This document shows positions 10,539 to 23,378 of a DNA stretch of 64,000 nt, one piece after another (position 1 is the stretch's first letter; every line of letters begins with the position of its first letter). The stretch is from Acanthochlamys bracteata. Taxonomy: Eukaryota > Streptophyta > Magnoliopsida > Pandanales > Velloziaceae. The translations under genes and the position numbers were made by a program. Below the pieces are notes generated by a model. That model searched no databases. It was not told where the DNA came from and saw nothing but the letters and a program-made list of their open reading frames with translations. The stretch is from assembly GCA_019914995.1 (NCBI GenBank), contig CM034140.1, forward strand, positions 3,472,001 to 3,536,000, written 5' to 3'.

Positions 10539-13500
10539 GAAGAATTGAGGATTTGCCTAAGCTAGCAGAAGACTTTTTGCAGACCTCAATTAGTACAGGA
10601 CCTAAAGGGGTGCTGAGGCTACTAGTACAAGGCATAGCTGTTATTAGAGTAAGTGATGTGTCAAAGGCAAGTATATGATTCTTTTCTGCTCAGATTTCAT
10701 TTTTACTGTAAGGACTTGGTCTTTTATGGGTTTGGTCCTCTAAATTGGATGTGTGATTCTGTCAAATTATCTTGTCCAAGCTATCATCATCACTGATTTC
10801 CTTGGAGGAACAATGGTGATAATAACATCTGAAATATCTATCACTTGCATGCTTTCTCTATAAAAGTTTATAATCATACCTTGTACTTTTTTTTTTTCCA
10901 GATGGTGAACTCTTCCACAGCTTTTCCTTCTCAAATGTAGCTTGGCATGCTTTCCCCAATCTATCTTCGCAGGTTGTTTGAACGCATGGGTGCAACTCAT
11001 ATCAAGCTAGGCCAGGTTTGAGTGGCACATTGTAGTTTTTATTTCGCATATTTCATCGTGCATAGGATCATGAAAGTTATCAAGTTTCATACTCGATCAT
11101 TGGAGATAAAATGCCCCAGCAGATTTATCCTGTATGCTAATGAATTGTTTCTAGCTTGAACCCACAATGGCAGCTTCTTTAGAACATGATTTCGTGATTT
11201 CAATTAGCCTCTACATATGATGCTCAGCAGGCCCTATAGATCCCTCCATTTGCAACCATGTCAAGTGCTAAAATTAAGACATTAAAGGGGATAAAATTGC
11301 AAACCACAAAACAAAATCAAATGGCACCACTAGTCTAGAGTTTTGATTGAGTTTCAATTGCTCTGATTTGAGAACGTTTACTGTGACGCTATCTGTTGGT
11401 GTTGTAGTTTGAAGTAATATTGTCATGCCTAATGATATTTCCTCCTAAGAAATCTTGGAGGTGGTTCTCATTTCCTGAGCTTAATATCTTACATCTGTGT
11501 TCATTTCCAAGACTATAGCAGGTTGGCAGTACAAGTACACTAGCAGCCTGTACCTTGTAAAACTGGTTACCAAGACTACAATTAACAAAACAGTCTAAAT
11601 TTGTCTACCTGATGTTATGTTGGATTCTTATAGAAGACACTGTCGTTTAAAACATCATTCTGCGTGGACCTGGATGTGTTATACATGCTCCTGCACAATG
11701 TTTGCTTATAAACTTATTTTCTGAATTCTTAGTGATATCCCTGAACACTTTCCTATTCCATGTTGCAGTTCATAGCTTCTACTCCCACATTATTTCCTCT
11801 GGAATATGTTGCTAAGCTCCAAAATCGCACTGATCGAGCTCCAGTGTTTCCTTTTAAAGAAATTGAAGGCATCTTGCATGCAGAACAAGGAAGATCTTTA
11901 AAAAGCATTTATGAATATCTCGATGATTAAACTGAGTCATTAACGTCCAATTGATGCACGCTGTTCTGTCTTTGAAGGTCCATGGTGCAAGGCTGAAAAG
12001 TTTGGCAAGAAGTGGTGATTAAGGTTTTAAAACCAGGAATAGTAGGTATATTGGTTGCAGATTGAACTTTGTATACCTTGCTGCATGTATGTTATAGTTC
12101 ATAAACCCTGAACTTCCCCGTACATCTCTGGTATGTTTACTGTAAGCCTGTTTTATAAGTAGTTTATCATATCGAAGTAAGCTTGTATCGAGCAGACTAA
12201 AATTTTTCTTTCCCTGCATTATATACAACATAGTAGTGTTTTTTTTTTTAATTAATTAATTTATTTTCAATTTTTTTATTTAAACACAGAAAAGGGCATT
12301 GAGAGAGATGTTTGTGTTAGTCTGATATTGGACATGGTACATGAGATTTGAACACTTAACTTACCTTGCTGTGAGCTTGCTCGTTTCCACTTCCTTTGTT
12401 CAGGTAGTAACTTGATAGTGCTTGCGATTGTGGGAGGAACCGCACTGTAACATCAGTTTCAAATTAATTCATGCAATCATTTACATTTCAAGAGAAGTCT
12501 AACCTATGTGTGTGTGCATGAAATCATTTGTCCTTTTTCTCTTATCAATTACGTAAATTTGGTATTGAACCTCCCATGTGTATATATCTGCCTTAGGTGA
12601 ATATAGTGAAAGAATTAAGAGAATCAATTGTTGAAAAGGTTGACTTCCAGAAAGAAGCCATAAATATTGAGTCTAGGAGATACTTGGAAGATGCTGAACG
12701 ATCACATCAAGCAAAGGCTCCAGTACTATATCGTCATTGCTTGACACAACATGTGATGACCATGGTGAGGCTTTATGGAGTTCCTATAACAGACCTTGAT
12801 TCCATCAGATGACTTGCTCCTGATCCCGTGATGGCTCTTGTAACAGCACTTAATGTTTGGTAGGTCCTAAGGTGCTGGCATTCCTTTGCTTAATTTTTAT
12901 TTGGCCTGTAAGTTGACATGCATAGATACTATATACGCTTGTCTTTTATCTTTGGGTAGCTTTAGAAGTAGTTACAGTAACCCTTAACTATATTGTTTAC
13001 AGGTTTGGAAGTTTGATTTCATGTGAAACCTTTCATGCAGATGTACATGCGGGCAATTTGTGGTTGCTTCTTTATGGAAAAGTTGTTTTCTTGGTTTTGG
13101 TTTGTACTTTTCGACTCCATCATTGTGTTTTCTACTATAACATAGGCAGCTTGATTGATTTTCTAAGCTAGCTCCTCTAATGTTGATGTGGTTACTGATC
13201 TTGTCTTGACAAGACAAATGTGCACTTTTGCTTTAAAGGAGCTCAAGTACAGTAAAAATGGAAAGTTAATGAAGGAACTTATTTCAAAACTTTAGCGTAA
13301 TTTGGCAGATAATATTAGCATTTAACGTGGCCTGCAATATTTATTTTATCCAACTTGATGTTCTAGCTGCGATTGTTTCCAGTAGCTTGTCTGCTCAAAG
13401 ATGCATCCTGTTCTGTTTTTATTGTTTTCTAGTTAATTTGTTTTTAATAAGATGGAAATCTTTACAGGAAGTTGGATGGATAGCTTCAAAGACATGGGCT

Positions 13501-13616
13501 GCTATAGATCTCTTTCTATCATCCTTTGCGACTGAAGATTATGATGCTATGACTTTATCCTTGAGTGAAATGGGGTCCTACAGAAAAAGATGTGGATGTT
13601 AAGGCTTCTTCAAGAT
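10539..13616 (+). pseudogene. ABC1/ADCK-family atypical kinase pseudogene (ABC1K9-like)
   Basis: Intact members are plastid or mitochondrial atypical kinases. Seven exon remnants are in order: 10539-10665 (LPKLAEDFLQTS, VLRLLVQGIAVIRVSDV), 10973-11015 (LFERMGATHIKLGQ), 11769-11934 (FIASTPTLFPLEYV), 11978-12130 (VHGARLK, VLKPG, NPELPRTSL), 12597-12860 (VKELRESIVEKVDFQKEA, YGVPITDLDSIR), 13003-13105 (FHADVHAGNLWLL) and 13468-13616 (SKTWAAIDLFLSSFATEDY). Several carry normal AG acceptors. Lesions: TAA after YEYLDD, frameshifts in the fourth exon, TGA after TDLDSIR, a one-base loss that destroys the DFG metal-binding motif, and a frameshift after SLSEMG. The first donor is GC. The transit peptide and C-terminus are absent. 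The match is closest, from memory, to Arabidopsis At5g05200 (ABC1K9). The next gene downstream, tail to tail, is an EDR4 homologue. Confidence 0.9.
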
Positions 13617-13983
13617 AAAATTTGTACCGGAGTTATGTTTAAGTTCCAGAATAGATACTGCACAAGATAAGTGCGACCAGGAAAGATGGCAACGTTACAA
13701 CAGTTCACAAATTTATGGCTGACATTTAATAAAGAATAATTCTTTGTGGGAAATTGAATAATACATCTACAAGCAAAAATGGTTTTACTTTCATGGGGAA
13801 AAATAACAACATATACATTGTGGCTGTTTATAGACAATATGTATAGACAAACAAGTGATTCAACAGAAAGAATGAATTCATAATCTAAAATTCAAGAGTA
13901 ATTTTGTAGGGATCTTCAGCTTGTGTTTTGCTAAAACCCAACTAAAAGAATCTTCAATTATTCAAACCTGAATCTCTTAACAG
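13617..13983. other. Short gap between the ABC1K relic and the EDR4-like gene
   Basis: No coding signal is seen. It probably contains the 3' UTR of the minus-strand EDR4-like gene. It has no room for the missing C-terminal ABC1K exons, so those were deleted or overwritten. Confidence 0.5.
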
Positions 13984-15945
13984 CTAATGTCTCTCCTCTG
14001 AATTTGAGGAATAGCCACCAGAAGAATGCCGGCTTCTGGTACTGTTTTTATCTTCTTTATCAAATTCGTATCCAGCAAAACTTCCATCAGAAGGTGGACG
14101 AGAATGTACCAGGCCTTTCCAAATGCTCTCATACCCTTCATCATCACTAGGTTGCAACAATATATCCCTGGCTGAAGCATACCCGAAAAGGTGATGAAGG
14201 GCATTTTCAGACTTCTCAGAGGCTGCATGAGAATTGTATGGGACTTGCAGCACTGAATCAGGATCTGTGGAGTAGCTATTGCTGGAAGAGAACCTGTAGT
14301 CATCTGAAAATGATATTGGATCTACTTTATCAGGTTTAGGATCGGTATGATCTTCAAACTTTAAGGGTGAATCAGTTGTTTCTTTCGAAGACTGATATAC
14401 ATTAATTTCCGAGCAGGCACCACATCGCAGCTTTTGCAGACTCCTACTTGATGGAAGAAAATATGCAGGGAGCATTAGCAGTTTGAAGCACTTGAAACAG
14501 ATGATAAAAGGTGCACCTCCAGCTACAGGCAGGCAACGTCGTTTAGGTACTGACATCTTATTCTTTGAGTTCTCTTGATCAAGTTTCGGAGCATGGTCAT
14601 AGTATGGTGAATTACTTGAAGCTGTATGATCATGTGAGCTTCCAACATTGTGACTGCCGTAGCATGTTCGAAGCGGGTTATCCCTATATACCTCATTGCT
14701 GTTACTTGGATTGTGAGAGAAGCACTGTACACAAGTATCACGGAGCTGTCCAGGTTGAGTTTGCAACAAGTGGTGTGCAGTGTGCACTTTTTCTCCTGAC
14801 CAGAAATTTGGTTGCCTTGCAGGACGTCTGTTGATATATGGAGATCCTCTTCTTGGATCTACACTTTGGAGAGGCAGTTCTCGAACTTGATGCATCAGTT
14901 CTTCTACCTTCTTCAGCAACTCAATACGATTGTGCCCGAGATACTTGAGCTCGGATGGAGGAAGCAAATCTTCCGCAAAGCCAGAGTTCCTTGACGTAAA
15001 CCCCGAAAGCCTTTCCGGAGAATCCATCCAGTTCTGCACTGATTGAAATTCTGTAGAGTTAAATGAGGATTCCTGATAGAATTTTCTGCCTTTTGAGTAG
15101 AAGCTTCGGGAGGAAGCTGAAAGATGGCTCTCTTGTGACTTCAAAGTTAAATTCCTTTCTTGGATGCCACTGTCATCAGTACTGACATGTCTGCATCCCT
15201 CCTTTGATTTATTGCCGGATGAATTCTGAACATTTGGGCTTCTGAAAGTTCTTCTAGACAGCAGCTTATAGTCTTTACGTGATGAACTGCTGCGAACATC
15301 ATCAAGCGAAGAGCCACTACCACCATCAATGGTCTGAGGACTTCTGGTTGAAGATCTCAGCCCATTGTAGGTGACAGAATCATTATCGGCCTCTAACTTA
15401 TCTATATCTGCGTCCTCGCTGAACTTCAGATTTTCCTCAACTTCGTCCCGGAAAGAGCCTTTGGTTTCATCGTGACCAAGGTCTTCCACTTGGACTTGGC
15501 TTGCATTCAATATCTCATCGCTCTTTCTAGCCTTTGTTTCTCTAGCCCTTGAAGAGTCTTCTGTCAAATGTTTAGGCATATCTCGAATTTGCTCCTGGTC
15601 ATGCTCCTTTAAAGACCCTCTAATTACTGAAGGATCAATTTGTCTTTGTAATTGATTGCTTGAAGTGCCATAACCAGGACTTTGATCTACTTTCTTAGAT
15701 TCTCTACAGGAACTACCAGAATTCTCTGCAACACCTGCATGTTTTTTTGCTGCACAAGGGAAAGTATCGTCAAAAAAATCAATTTTTTAAAGATGAAGAT
15801 TCTGATACTTGAAGCAAGCAAGCTAGTTACCATGTAGAGTCACACCACATCCACCGCATTGGTATATCGGAACATCATCAATCTCCATAAGAATTTTAGA
15901 GCATTTGGGGCATCTGACGAACCGGAATTTAGGAACATTTGCCAT
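13984..15945 (-). CDS. EDR4: EDR4-like zinc-ribbon protein (DUF3133)
   Basis: Arabidopsis EDR4 represses powdery-mildew-induced, salicylate-dependent defence and acts with EDR1 at the plasma membrane and endosomes. Two coding exons: 15831-15945 (MANVPKFRFVRCPKCSKILM then IYQCGGCG) and 13984-15749. The 81-bp intron has GT at 15830-15829 and AG at 15751-15750, and phase 1 closes the frame to give 626 residues. The N-terminal CPKC/CGGC pair forms a first zinc ribbon. A long Ser/Asp/Glu-rich disordered region follows. The second ribbon, at about residues 445-490 (FIICFKCFKLLMLP, LRCGAC), is the DUF3133 domain. The tail is Ser-rich and ends GGYSSNSEERH. The start codon fits because MA(N/S)xxKxRxVRCPKC is the family's usual beginning. 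A possible leader-intron donor lies near 16250 on the minus strand. The gene is intact, whereas its downstream neighbour, the ABC1K-type gene, is dead. Confidence 0.93.
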
Positions 15946-16666
15946 ATTGTTTTGTAACTTTAGATGTACCTCATCAACTTCAACCTATTATCCATATGTG
16001 AAAACTTCTCTCAATCAAAATGTTTCAATTAATTCAAGATTGTATACAAAACAAAGAAAAAGAGAGAGAAAAAGAAAAAGCATCTTAATTTGCAGCATAC
16101 AATCAGAATTCATTAGCAGCAGAGAGAAAAAAACTCGGAACAGCCTACCCGTTGAAATTTCACAATCACGAGATTTGGAAAGACAACAACGAAAGAAAAT
16201 TAAGAACAACCATTACTCAGATGGATATAAAGATAAAGAGAAGGAAGCTTACCTTAGCAGAAACAGAGAATGGAAGCTTGAATTCTGTTGAGCAAGCTGT
16301 AAAGCTTTTATTTGTTTCTCAACAATTAATAAGACCTTGTTGGAAAGCTGAAGCATAAACAGCTGGGCGGTTGAGACAACTTGTCTACTAAATCTCCCAA
16401 GAAAAACAAGCAGGAGATAGAAAAAAGGAGAAAAACAAAGGTGTTTGGTGAACAAGGTTTCATTTATTTGTTCATAGGAGATAAAAAAAAAGACAAGGGA
16501 GAGCAAGTCCGACTTCTGACCAAGTGAATGGGTTTTGTGTTGAGAAAACGCGGTCAGCAACGTTGCTGTTAAAACTCTTACTTCTTCTTCAACTCAAGTG
16601 ACTCAGTCGCTTTACTTTTTCTTTTTCTCCTCGGTAGTTTTCCAATTATTTGAGAGTAGTTGAGAG
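15946..16666 (-). promoter_or_regulatory. EDR4-like 5' UTR and promoter region
   Basis: This noncoding stretch lies upstream of the EDR4-like start. On the minus strand a GTAAGC donor-like site near 16250 follows a plausible leader exon, and A/G-rich tracts occupy 16050-16120. No coding gene is seen. Confidence 0.4.
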
Positions 16667-17199
16667 TATGGGTGACAAGATCCGAAAATCCGAACTCAAG
16701 CCGATCCAAAAAATTTTACTCGAGTCAATTTTAAATCGATCCGAAAATAATCAAAAAATTTAAATAAATTTCGATCCAGTTCGAATTGATTTAAAATTGA
16801 TTTATATAACTATTTATATAATATATATTACTTAATATTTAAAAAATAATAATTAAAAATTTTAAATTTAATTTGTATATATATATATTTTTTAAGTTAT
16901 CTTATTTTAACTAAATTTTACTTAATTTATAAATTTTATCAAAATTAATAATTTTCTTTTTAGATATATTATAATTAATAATTTATATATATTATTATTA
17001 GAAATTACTATTTATAAATTTTTTTAATAATTTTAATTATTAAATAGGTCGATCTAAATTTAATCCGATTATTAATTAGATTAGATTATGATTAATAATT
17101 TTGACCCATATAAATAAATAAATTAAATTAAAATTAAATAATTTTGATCTGATTATTATATAGATCAATCGGAAGCCGATTCAGGAGGTATTGCTACCG
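16667..17199. mobile_element. MULE-like MITE with a 10-bp target duplication
   Basis: A 533-bp AT-rich noncoding element. The left end is TATGGGTGACAAGATCCGA and the inward reading of the right end is CGGTAGCAATACCTCC. TAGTTGAGAG occurs on both sides (16657-16666 and 17200-17209), a length expected of Mutator-like transposition. Internal tracts of ATCCGAA/CGATCC type are shared with the elements at 44361-44910 and 55715-56267. Confidence 0.65.
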
Positions 17200-20100
17200 T
17201 AGTTGAGAGATTGGAGGGAGGCTTTAATACTTTTAAAATAAAAGTTTTCTGAGATAAAATTTTTTTTATATTTTTAAAAAAATAATAAAATATGTAATAA
17301 AAAATATAATATTTTATATATTTTTTAAATTTTAACAAAATTTTTAAATATTTATAAAAATATATTAATAAATATAAAATTAAAATTAAAAAATTAATTT
17401 TACGGTAATTAATACCAAAAACCTCCGGAATATCACTTTTGTCAGATGGCCCAGTACGCTGTCATCTCGATCAGATTTATACAGTGCTAAAGCACACATT
17501 TTTTAAGCTTTCTAGGAAAAGTTCTTGCAGCAACTGATGGTTGATCAACTGGTTACAGAGCTGCAGTCTGAATAAGATATTTCTTCTTCAAGATTTTACT
17601 TGCTCTCATTATGATTAATGAGTAACGAATTAGGCAAACCATCTTTTAAATAACCAAAAAAAAAAAACAATACTTATGGAAGAAACTGAGTTTAAAAAAA
17701 TCCGCTTACTATCCTTTGTTGTCATTCCATTCTACGTATTCTATTTTAATTGCTTAGAATTGATAATCGAAACATGTGTTCTATAAAATGTAAGAACATG
17801 TCCTAGATGCTAATGCGTTTACTATTCTTTCACCTAATTCGATCCTATTGAATAATTAACTAGTTGATTTAAAAATCTAAAAAGAAGACGAAAATATGTA
17901 GATGAATGTTGACTTATGAGTTTGAAGTCTACGTTCGAGTTTCTTTTATATTTCGTTGAATGCAACTTGTGGCTCCTGACTAAAGAAAATTCATAAATCT
18001 GATATTTTATTTATAGATTTTCTTTTTCTTTTAGTGCAATTTCAAATATTTTTAAAATTTAAAATAATAATAATAATAAAAGTAAAATAGCTGACTTTTC
18101 TCGTATCCAATATTTAAGTGTAAACACAGAAACTATGCTACGATCGCATTAATTATTAGACGCTGTTGGCAGAGCTTTTCTTTTATTTTGTATTTTAAAA
18201 ATATATTATATTTTAAAAATAAATTTAATATAATATTTTTAAATTTTAGTTAAAATTTAAAAAATATAAAAAATTTACATTAAAATTTAATTATTTATTT
18301 TTATTATTTTTTAAAATAAAAATTTATTTTATTTTACAAAAGTTTTATTTTATAAATACTTGAAAATTCGTTTAGTATTCGTTGACAATCCAATTACTGA
18401 TATCATATATGTGTGAGTTTTATGATTATAATAATGTTTAAAAATACTTTTTCTGAAATAAAAAAGTAAATTTATTTAATTTTTAATAAAAAAATAAATA
18501 TATATTATGATATAATTTTTTATATTTTCAAAAATTAAAATTTTATAAAAATTTATTAAAAAATATAAACTACTACATTGAATTATTTGAATTAAAAGTA
18601 TGTCGTGAGCTGTCCCAAACGGTACCTCTATTGGAACTTATCATGAATGTCATACTTGATTATTCGATTATTAAAGTTCCGTTGGAAATCTTTCCATTGC
18701 GTCAAGATTATTATATTGCTTTGTATGCTTAAGTTACATTAAGAATGGTCCAAATTGAGATTTATTTCTAAATCATTTAACAATTAGGAAATATAATTTA
18801 GGTCTTATAAGAACCACCCGGGTAAACAATAGAGATTAATTAAAAACTCTTCACAAGGAGCAAAAAAAACCTAAAATAACAACAAATAGAAGTTTTTTTA
18901 AATTGACTCCAACCTATGAAATTAAATTAGTGGTAAAAGATTAACAGTCATCACTTTAAATTAAAGCTAAATGATGTTCAAGAAGAAAACTGAAAAAAAC
19001 TACTGCAGCTTAGGCTTGTTTGCATCTAGTTGTTATTTGTTGGAAGCACGAAACACCTCAAGCACGTACTAAGGAGAAAATGAGCTGGACAATTAAGTTA
19101 GAGATTAAGAGTGTTTAAATAAAAATAAGTAATTTAAAAAGAATTTATTATTTTTTAAAATTTCAAAAAAATAATTTAATTTTTTAGTAAAATATTTCAG
19201 ACGTAAAGTATTTATATATTGTACATATTAAAAATAATTAAAAATAAATAACATTTTCTGATTTGGGATAATGGAGAATGTACTTTCAGATATTTTTTTT
19301 ATATTTCAACTTTAAGTAACAAATATCCAAATTTTAAGTTAAATGGATTCTCAATAGAAAATTAGTAAAGTAATGAGCTGTTGAGCTTAAATAGAAATAT
19401 CCTATTAAACAAATTAGAAGAGGAAAAAAAATCAGTTGAATGCAGCACCTCTCTCTCTCGTGAATTGGGGCGTTTGTTATTACTTCGAAAACTAATTTTT
19501 GAATATATCTTTTATAAAACTTTAAAGAATTTATTTAAAAATTTAAAAAATTAAAAAAATTTACTTAATAAAATTTTTTATATTAAAATTTTAAAATAAA
19601 AACTAAATTTTTTTTTAAAATAAAAATATTATATATTTAAAATTTTTTATTTTAAGTATTTTTAAATATTATTGCGAAACCACTTGCCGTGGTAGTCTAG
19701 CCATCCGCCGCTCCAGCTTTTATTGTCTTCCTTTCATAGTTGTAAAATTTGAACCGGTCCGTTCAGATCGATCCGAAAATCGTCGATCTAAAACATAAAT
19801 TAATTCTGATTAATAATAAAATTGTTTATACAATCGATCTATTCTGACCCGCCTCGATTTGTTCCGAACTGCTTCAATCCAATCGATCCACACATTAAGA
19901 TCAAATCGGGTTAAGTTAAATTTAAAAAAATTTAAAATTTTGATATATTTGATGTAAAAATAATTATTAATAATTTTATATTGAAAAATAATATGTAGTT
20001 TAGATTTTGCCTATGGATGTGATAATGTAAAAAAATAAATTTGTTATGTTTCATTTATAAATATTTATTTTTAGTGATTTTTTAGTTTTTTATATTGTTG

Positions 20101-20923
20101 GTTCTATTAAATTGTAAGACAAATAATAAAATTATTTATAACAAAGAATTTCTTTCAAAATTTATTATTTAAAATATTTTTTTGCTCTTTTATATCTTTT
20201 TTATTAGTTTATTTTTTTTTCTATATTTTTTAATAAAAAAATAATAAATATTTGCGCAACAAATTTAATATTTTTGACATGATGGATCAACCGGTGATCT
20301 GTTAATCTAAATAAAATTTTACATGCATGTAGTAGGGTATATTTCAAATACATAAACTAAATTTTATAGAAGTAAAGTTCGATAAGAAACGATAGATGCA
20401 GAGTTTGAGTGATATTTGAAATAAATTATGTAAAATTTAAAATTAAATTTTGGTAACAGTAAAATTTGGTGCGAAAGTAAAATTCAGAATAATACTTGAA
20501 ATACGTGAAGTGATTGAATTCAAATTTAAAAAAAAGAATTTTGGTGTATTTGAAATAATCTCTTATTGTTACAGTAATGACCGAACTCTTTTGTTTTTTT
20601 GACCTTTGTCTGTTTTTTTTTTTAATCTCAACTCAATGAAACTATAGCTTCGATTCGCTTCGATGTCACGCGGCAAGTGGACCCATTCATATTTATGGCA
20701 TTGAATATACGCGCGTTTACTTCACTTCCCTATCTACCAACTTCTCGAGCATTAAAAATGGAAAACGTTTGCTAGTACCCTCGACGCTTTTTGAATTTAG
20801 TGCTCTTATCGAGAAAGATTTGCAAAGTATGCTCATGTACCGTCTTAGCATATTTATCTTATTAGAATTAACCAGACTATATATATGGGTACATTTATTT
20901 AGTATTCTCTTTTTCTACACTTA
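17200..20923. other. AT-rich repeat-dense intergenic DNA
   Basis: No gene is recognised. Decayed members of the AT-rich MITE family appear at about 17222-17400, 18172-18366, 18430-18590 and 19468-19675. A further possible element spans about 19735-20310, with AACCGGT-containing ends in opposite orientation. The rest is low-complexity A/T with short balanced islands at 17.4-17.9 and 20.6-20.9 kb. Confidence 0.5.
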
Positions 20924-23080
20924 TGGTCTGATTTGGATAGAAAAATAATAAATAAAAGTAAATAAGAATAAGATAAAATAAGAGAAGATTATTAGAAGGA
21001 GATGAGAGTAAGAAAATAATTTAATCTCATTTTATTTGGATATATCAATAAAATTAATGAAAAATAAATAATTATTCTTGTTTGATAATTGAGGAATAAA
21101 TAAAAGTAATTTTTATAAAAAGTCTGAAATATTCTTTAAAAAGATCTCTTTTCAATTCAAGCAAAAAAAAAATTTTGCACTCATGAAACCATTCGCATGC
21201 TCCTTGTTATGTAACAGGCACCGGTAATACTAAGACTTGTTATAAGAAAAGCTCTATTATACATAACAGAAAGCATATATAGAAAGTTTATTATACAAAA
21301 TATTTTAACAGCTTGCTTTATTTTAAAAGCATATAACGGAAAGCAAATACAGAAAGTATAATTAACTGCATCAGCATTCTTTTTAATAATCTGCATTCAA
21401 AAATTAAGTATGTGATAAAATTCTCATAAATTGGATACAAATATTGTCTAGAACGTTGTATCTACCACAATATCAACAAGTTTAACACAAAAACTTCAAC
21501 ATGCTAATGAATGGCAAGGTTCTATATAGGACAAAAAAATCTAGTTTGCAGCAATACCACCAGTAGAATTTCCTGCTATAGCACCGGTAGAATCACCACC
21601 AATGAATGCACCACCACCACCATCAATGATCACTTGCAAGATATAATGCTCGTTAATTAAGCTACACATGCTAATGCATTTTCCATTCTCATATCATCAT
21701 CTCTTGGGCTCCTACTAGCTTCAGTAAGCACATGCTGCAAATTTCTCAGAGTTTGATCCCATTAGCTTCTCAACATCAATATCCATAGAGCTAGTTCCTT
21801 ACATGTCACTAACCTTAACCCCTCCCCTTCTTCTGTCTCCCAATCATGCACCAGGACTTCCATTATTGCAATAGAAAGACGAAGAACCATTTACTAGAAA
21901 ACATATCAAAAGTACCCAATTCTTTCATGACAAACAGAAATACCACATACTAGCTGCCAGAAACAGCACATAATCAACTCCAAAAACAACAAAATCTATT
22001 GTATGAGCACCAACAGAACCACAGCTTCATTAAGAGAGGAAAAGAAAAGTATACGCAAAAATTTCAACATGAAACATAGATATTTCGATTACAATATATC
22101 ATCTCCTAAAAAATCAATACATGGTCATCAATTGGAAGCAAAAATATTTTTTTAAAATCCACAAAAATTACTTTAACATATATACTATTCATTATAGTCT
22201 TAGTGCAAAAAGCAGCAGAAATTATCCACTAAAAATGGACAAAAAATAGAAAAAATTATCCGCAAATAGCAACAGATCGAACCTGAAGTTGATGTTATGC
22301 CCAACTATTACACCCAACAGCAAGCAGATCAATGAATAAATAAACGAAATTTATTGAGAACAAAGTAAAGTTCGATTCTACTACCGAACGAAATATCAAT
22401 CAATCTACGCATTTGCTGCTTCTGAAAAAATTTCACGCGATGAATCAGAAATCTTTGTTTTTGATTGACGTAAACTGAATTTAAAAAAAAAAACAAATCG
22501 ACTGGACGAAGAAGAAAGAGAACGGTTTCAAGACGCCACGGTAGTGTTAAGAATGAATGAGAGCGAGAGATGAAGTACTCTGTTGATAAACAAAGAAGAA
22601 GAAGAAGAATGAATGAGTGAATTACAACAAAGCGAGAAGGAAAACAAACGAAAAAAAAATCAAAGAAGAAATGAGTTTGTCGGAGAACCGTTGCGGAGAA
22701 GCCGGAGAGCAGAGCAGCAACACCTTCAGATCGCCAGAGAACAGAGCGGTGCGGTGAGTGGGAACGAGTCGAGTGAGAGACGAGAAAGAAAACCAAGCAA
22801 TGAGTAAATGCAATGAAATAACGTGGGTAAATTAGAAGCTTGAGAATTTTAGCAGACCCAAAATTACTTTTACTCCAGGTTACACCCCATATTGGTGTGT
22901 AAACGGATTACTTCCGAATGAAGATTAATGGGGAGAAATTTTACTTCTCATTAATTTTATAAATTCGATGCCAAACAAATTCTCATTAATATTATAAATT
23001 CGATGCCAAACAAAAGCAATAAGGAGTAATTCATTCACTTACTCTTCGTTACTCTCTCTTCCTCTCAATCCAAACTGGCC
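20924..23080. mobile_element. Non-autonomous PIF/Harbinger-like element, 2.2 kb
   Basis: Flanked by TTA on both sides (20921-20923 and 23081-23083). The terminal inverted repeats are TGGTCTGATTTGGATAG at the left and GGCCAGTTTGGATTG read inward from the right. Subterminal sequence (AATAAGAATAAGATAAAATA near the left end, repeated CGATGCCAAACAAA near the right) is shared in character with the element at 44983-47304. No transposase domain is visible. On the minus strand a short glycine-rich frame near 21541-21640 (VIIDGGGGAFIGG) and fragments near 21660-21850 may be relics of an internal gene, and a purine-rich leader-like stretch lies at 22500-22800. Confidence 0.75.
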
Positions 23081-23378
23081 TTAGTGGTGTTAATATATTT
23101 TCTTAATCTACCATTTATGTACACCTATTTCAGGAATGCATATTTTAGTATATTTCTGCAAAGTCAAAAAAATGTACACAAAAAGATACACAAATGTATA
23201 CCCATAGAATTACTCAAAGAACATATATAAAGTGATAACTGAATGAGATACTATGGTGTAGCATCTACCACCTTGGCCTTTTAGCCCAGTTGTTTAGAGT
23301 GTTTTCATGATCTTGTAGCTCTTGTACTAAAAAAATGAGGAAATTCAGATCCTTAATCCCGTAAGTGCATCTAATAAT

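Noticed and set aside
13977..14303. Alternative frames within the EDR4-like exon
   Set aside because: Shadows of the 626-residue frame, which has both zinc ribbons and a consistent splice join.
22329..22813. Overlapping frames of up to 155 codons on both strands
   Set aside because: They arise from purine-rich low-complexity sequence inside a Harbinger-like element. Leu/Phe/Ser-rich or Arg/Lys/Glu-rich products with no domains.
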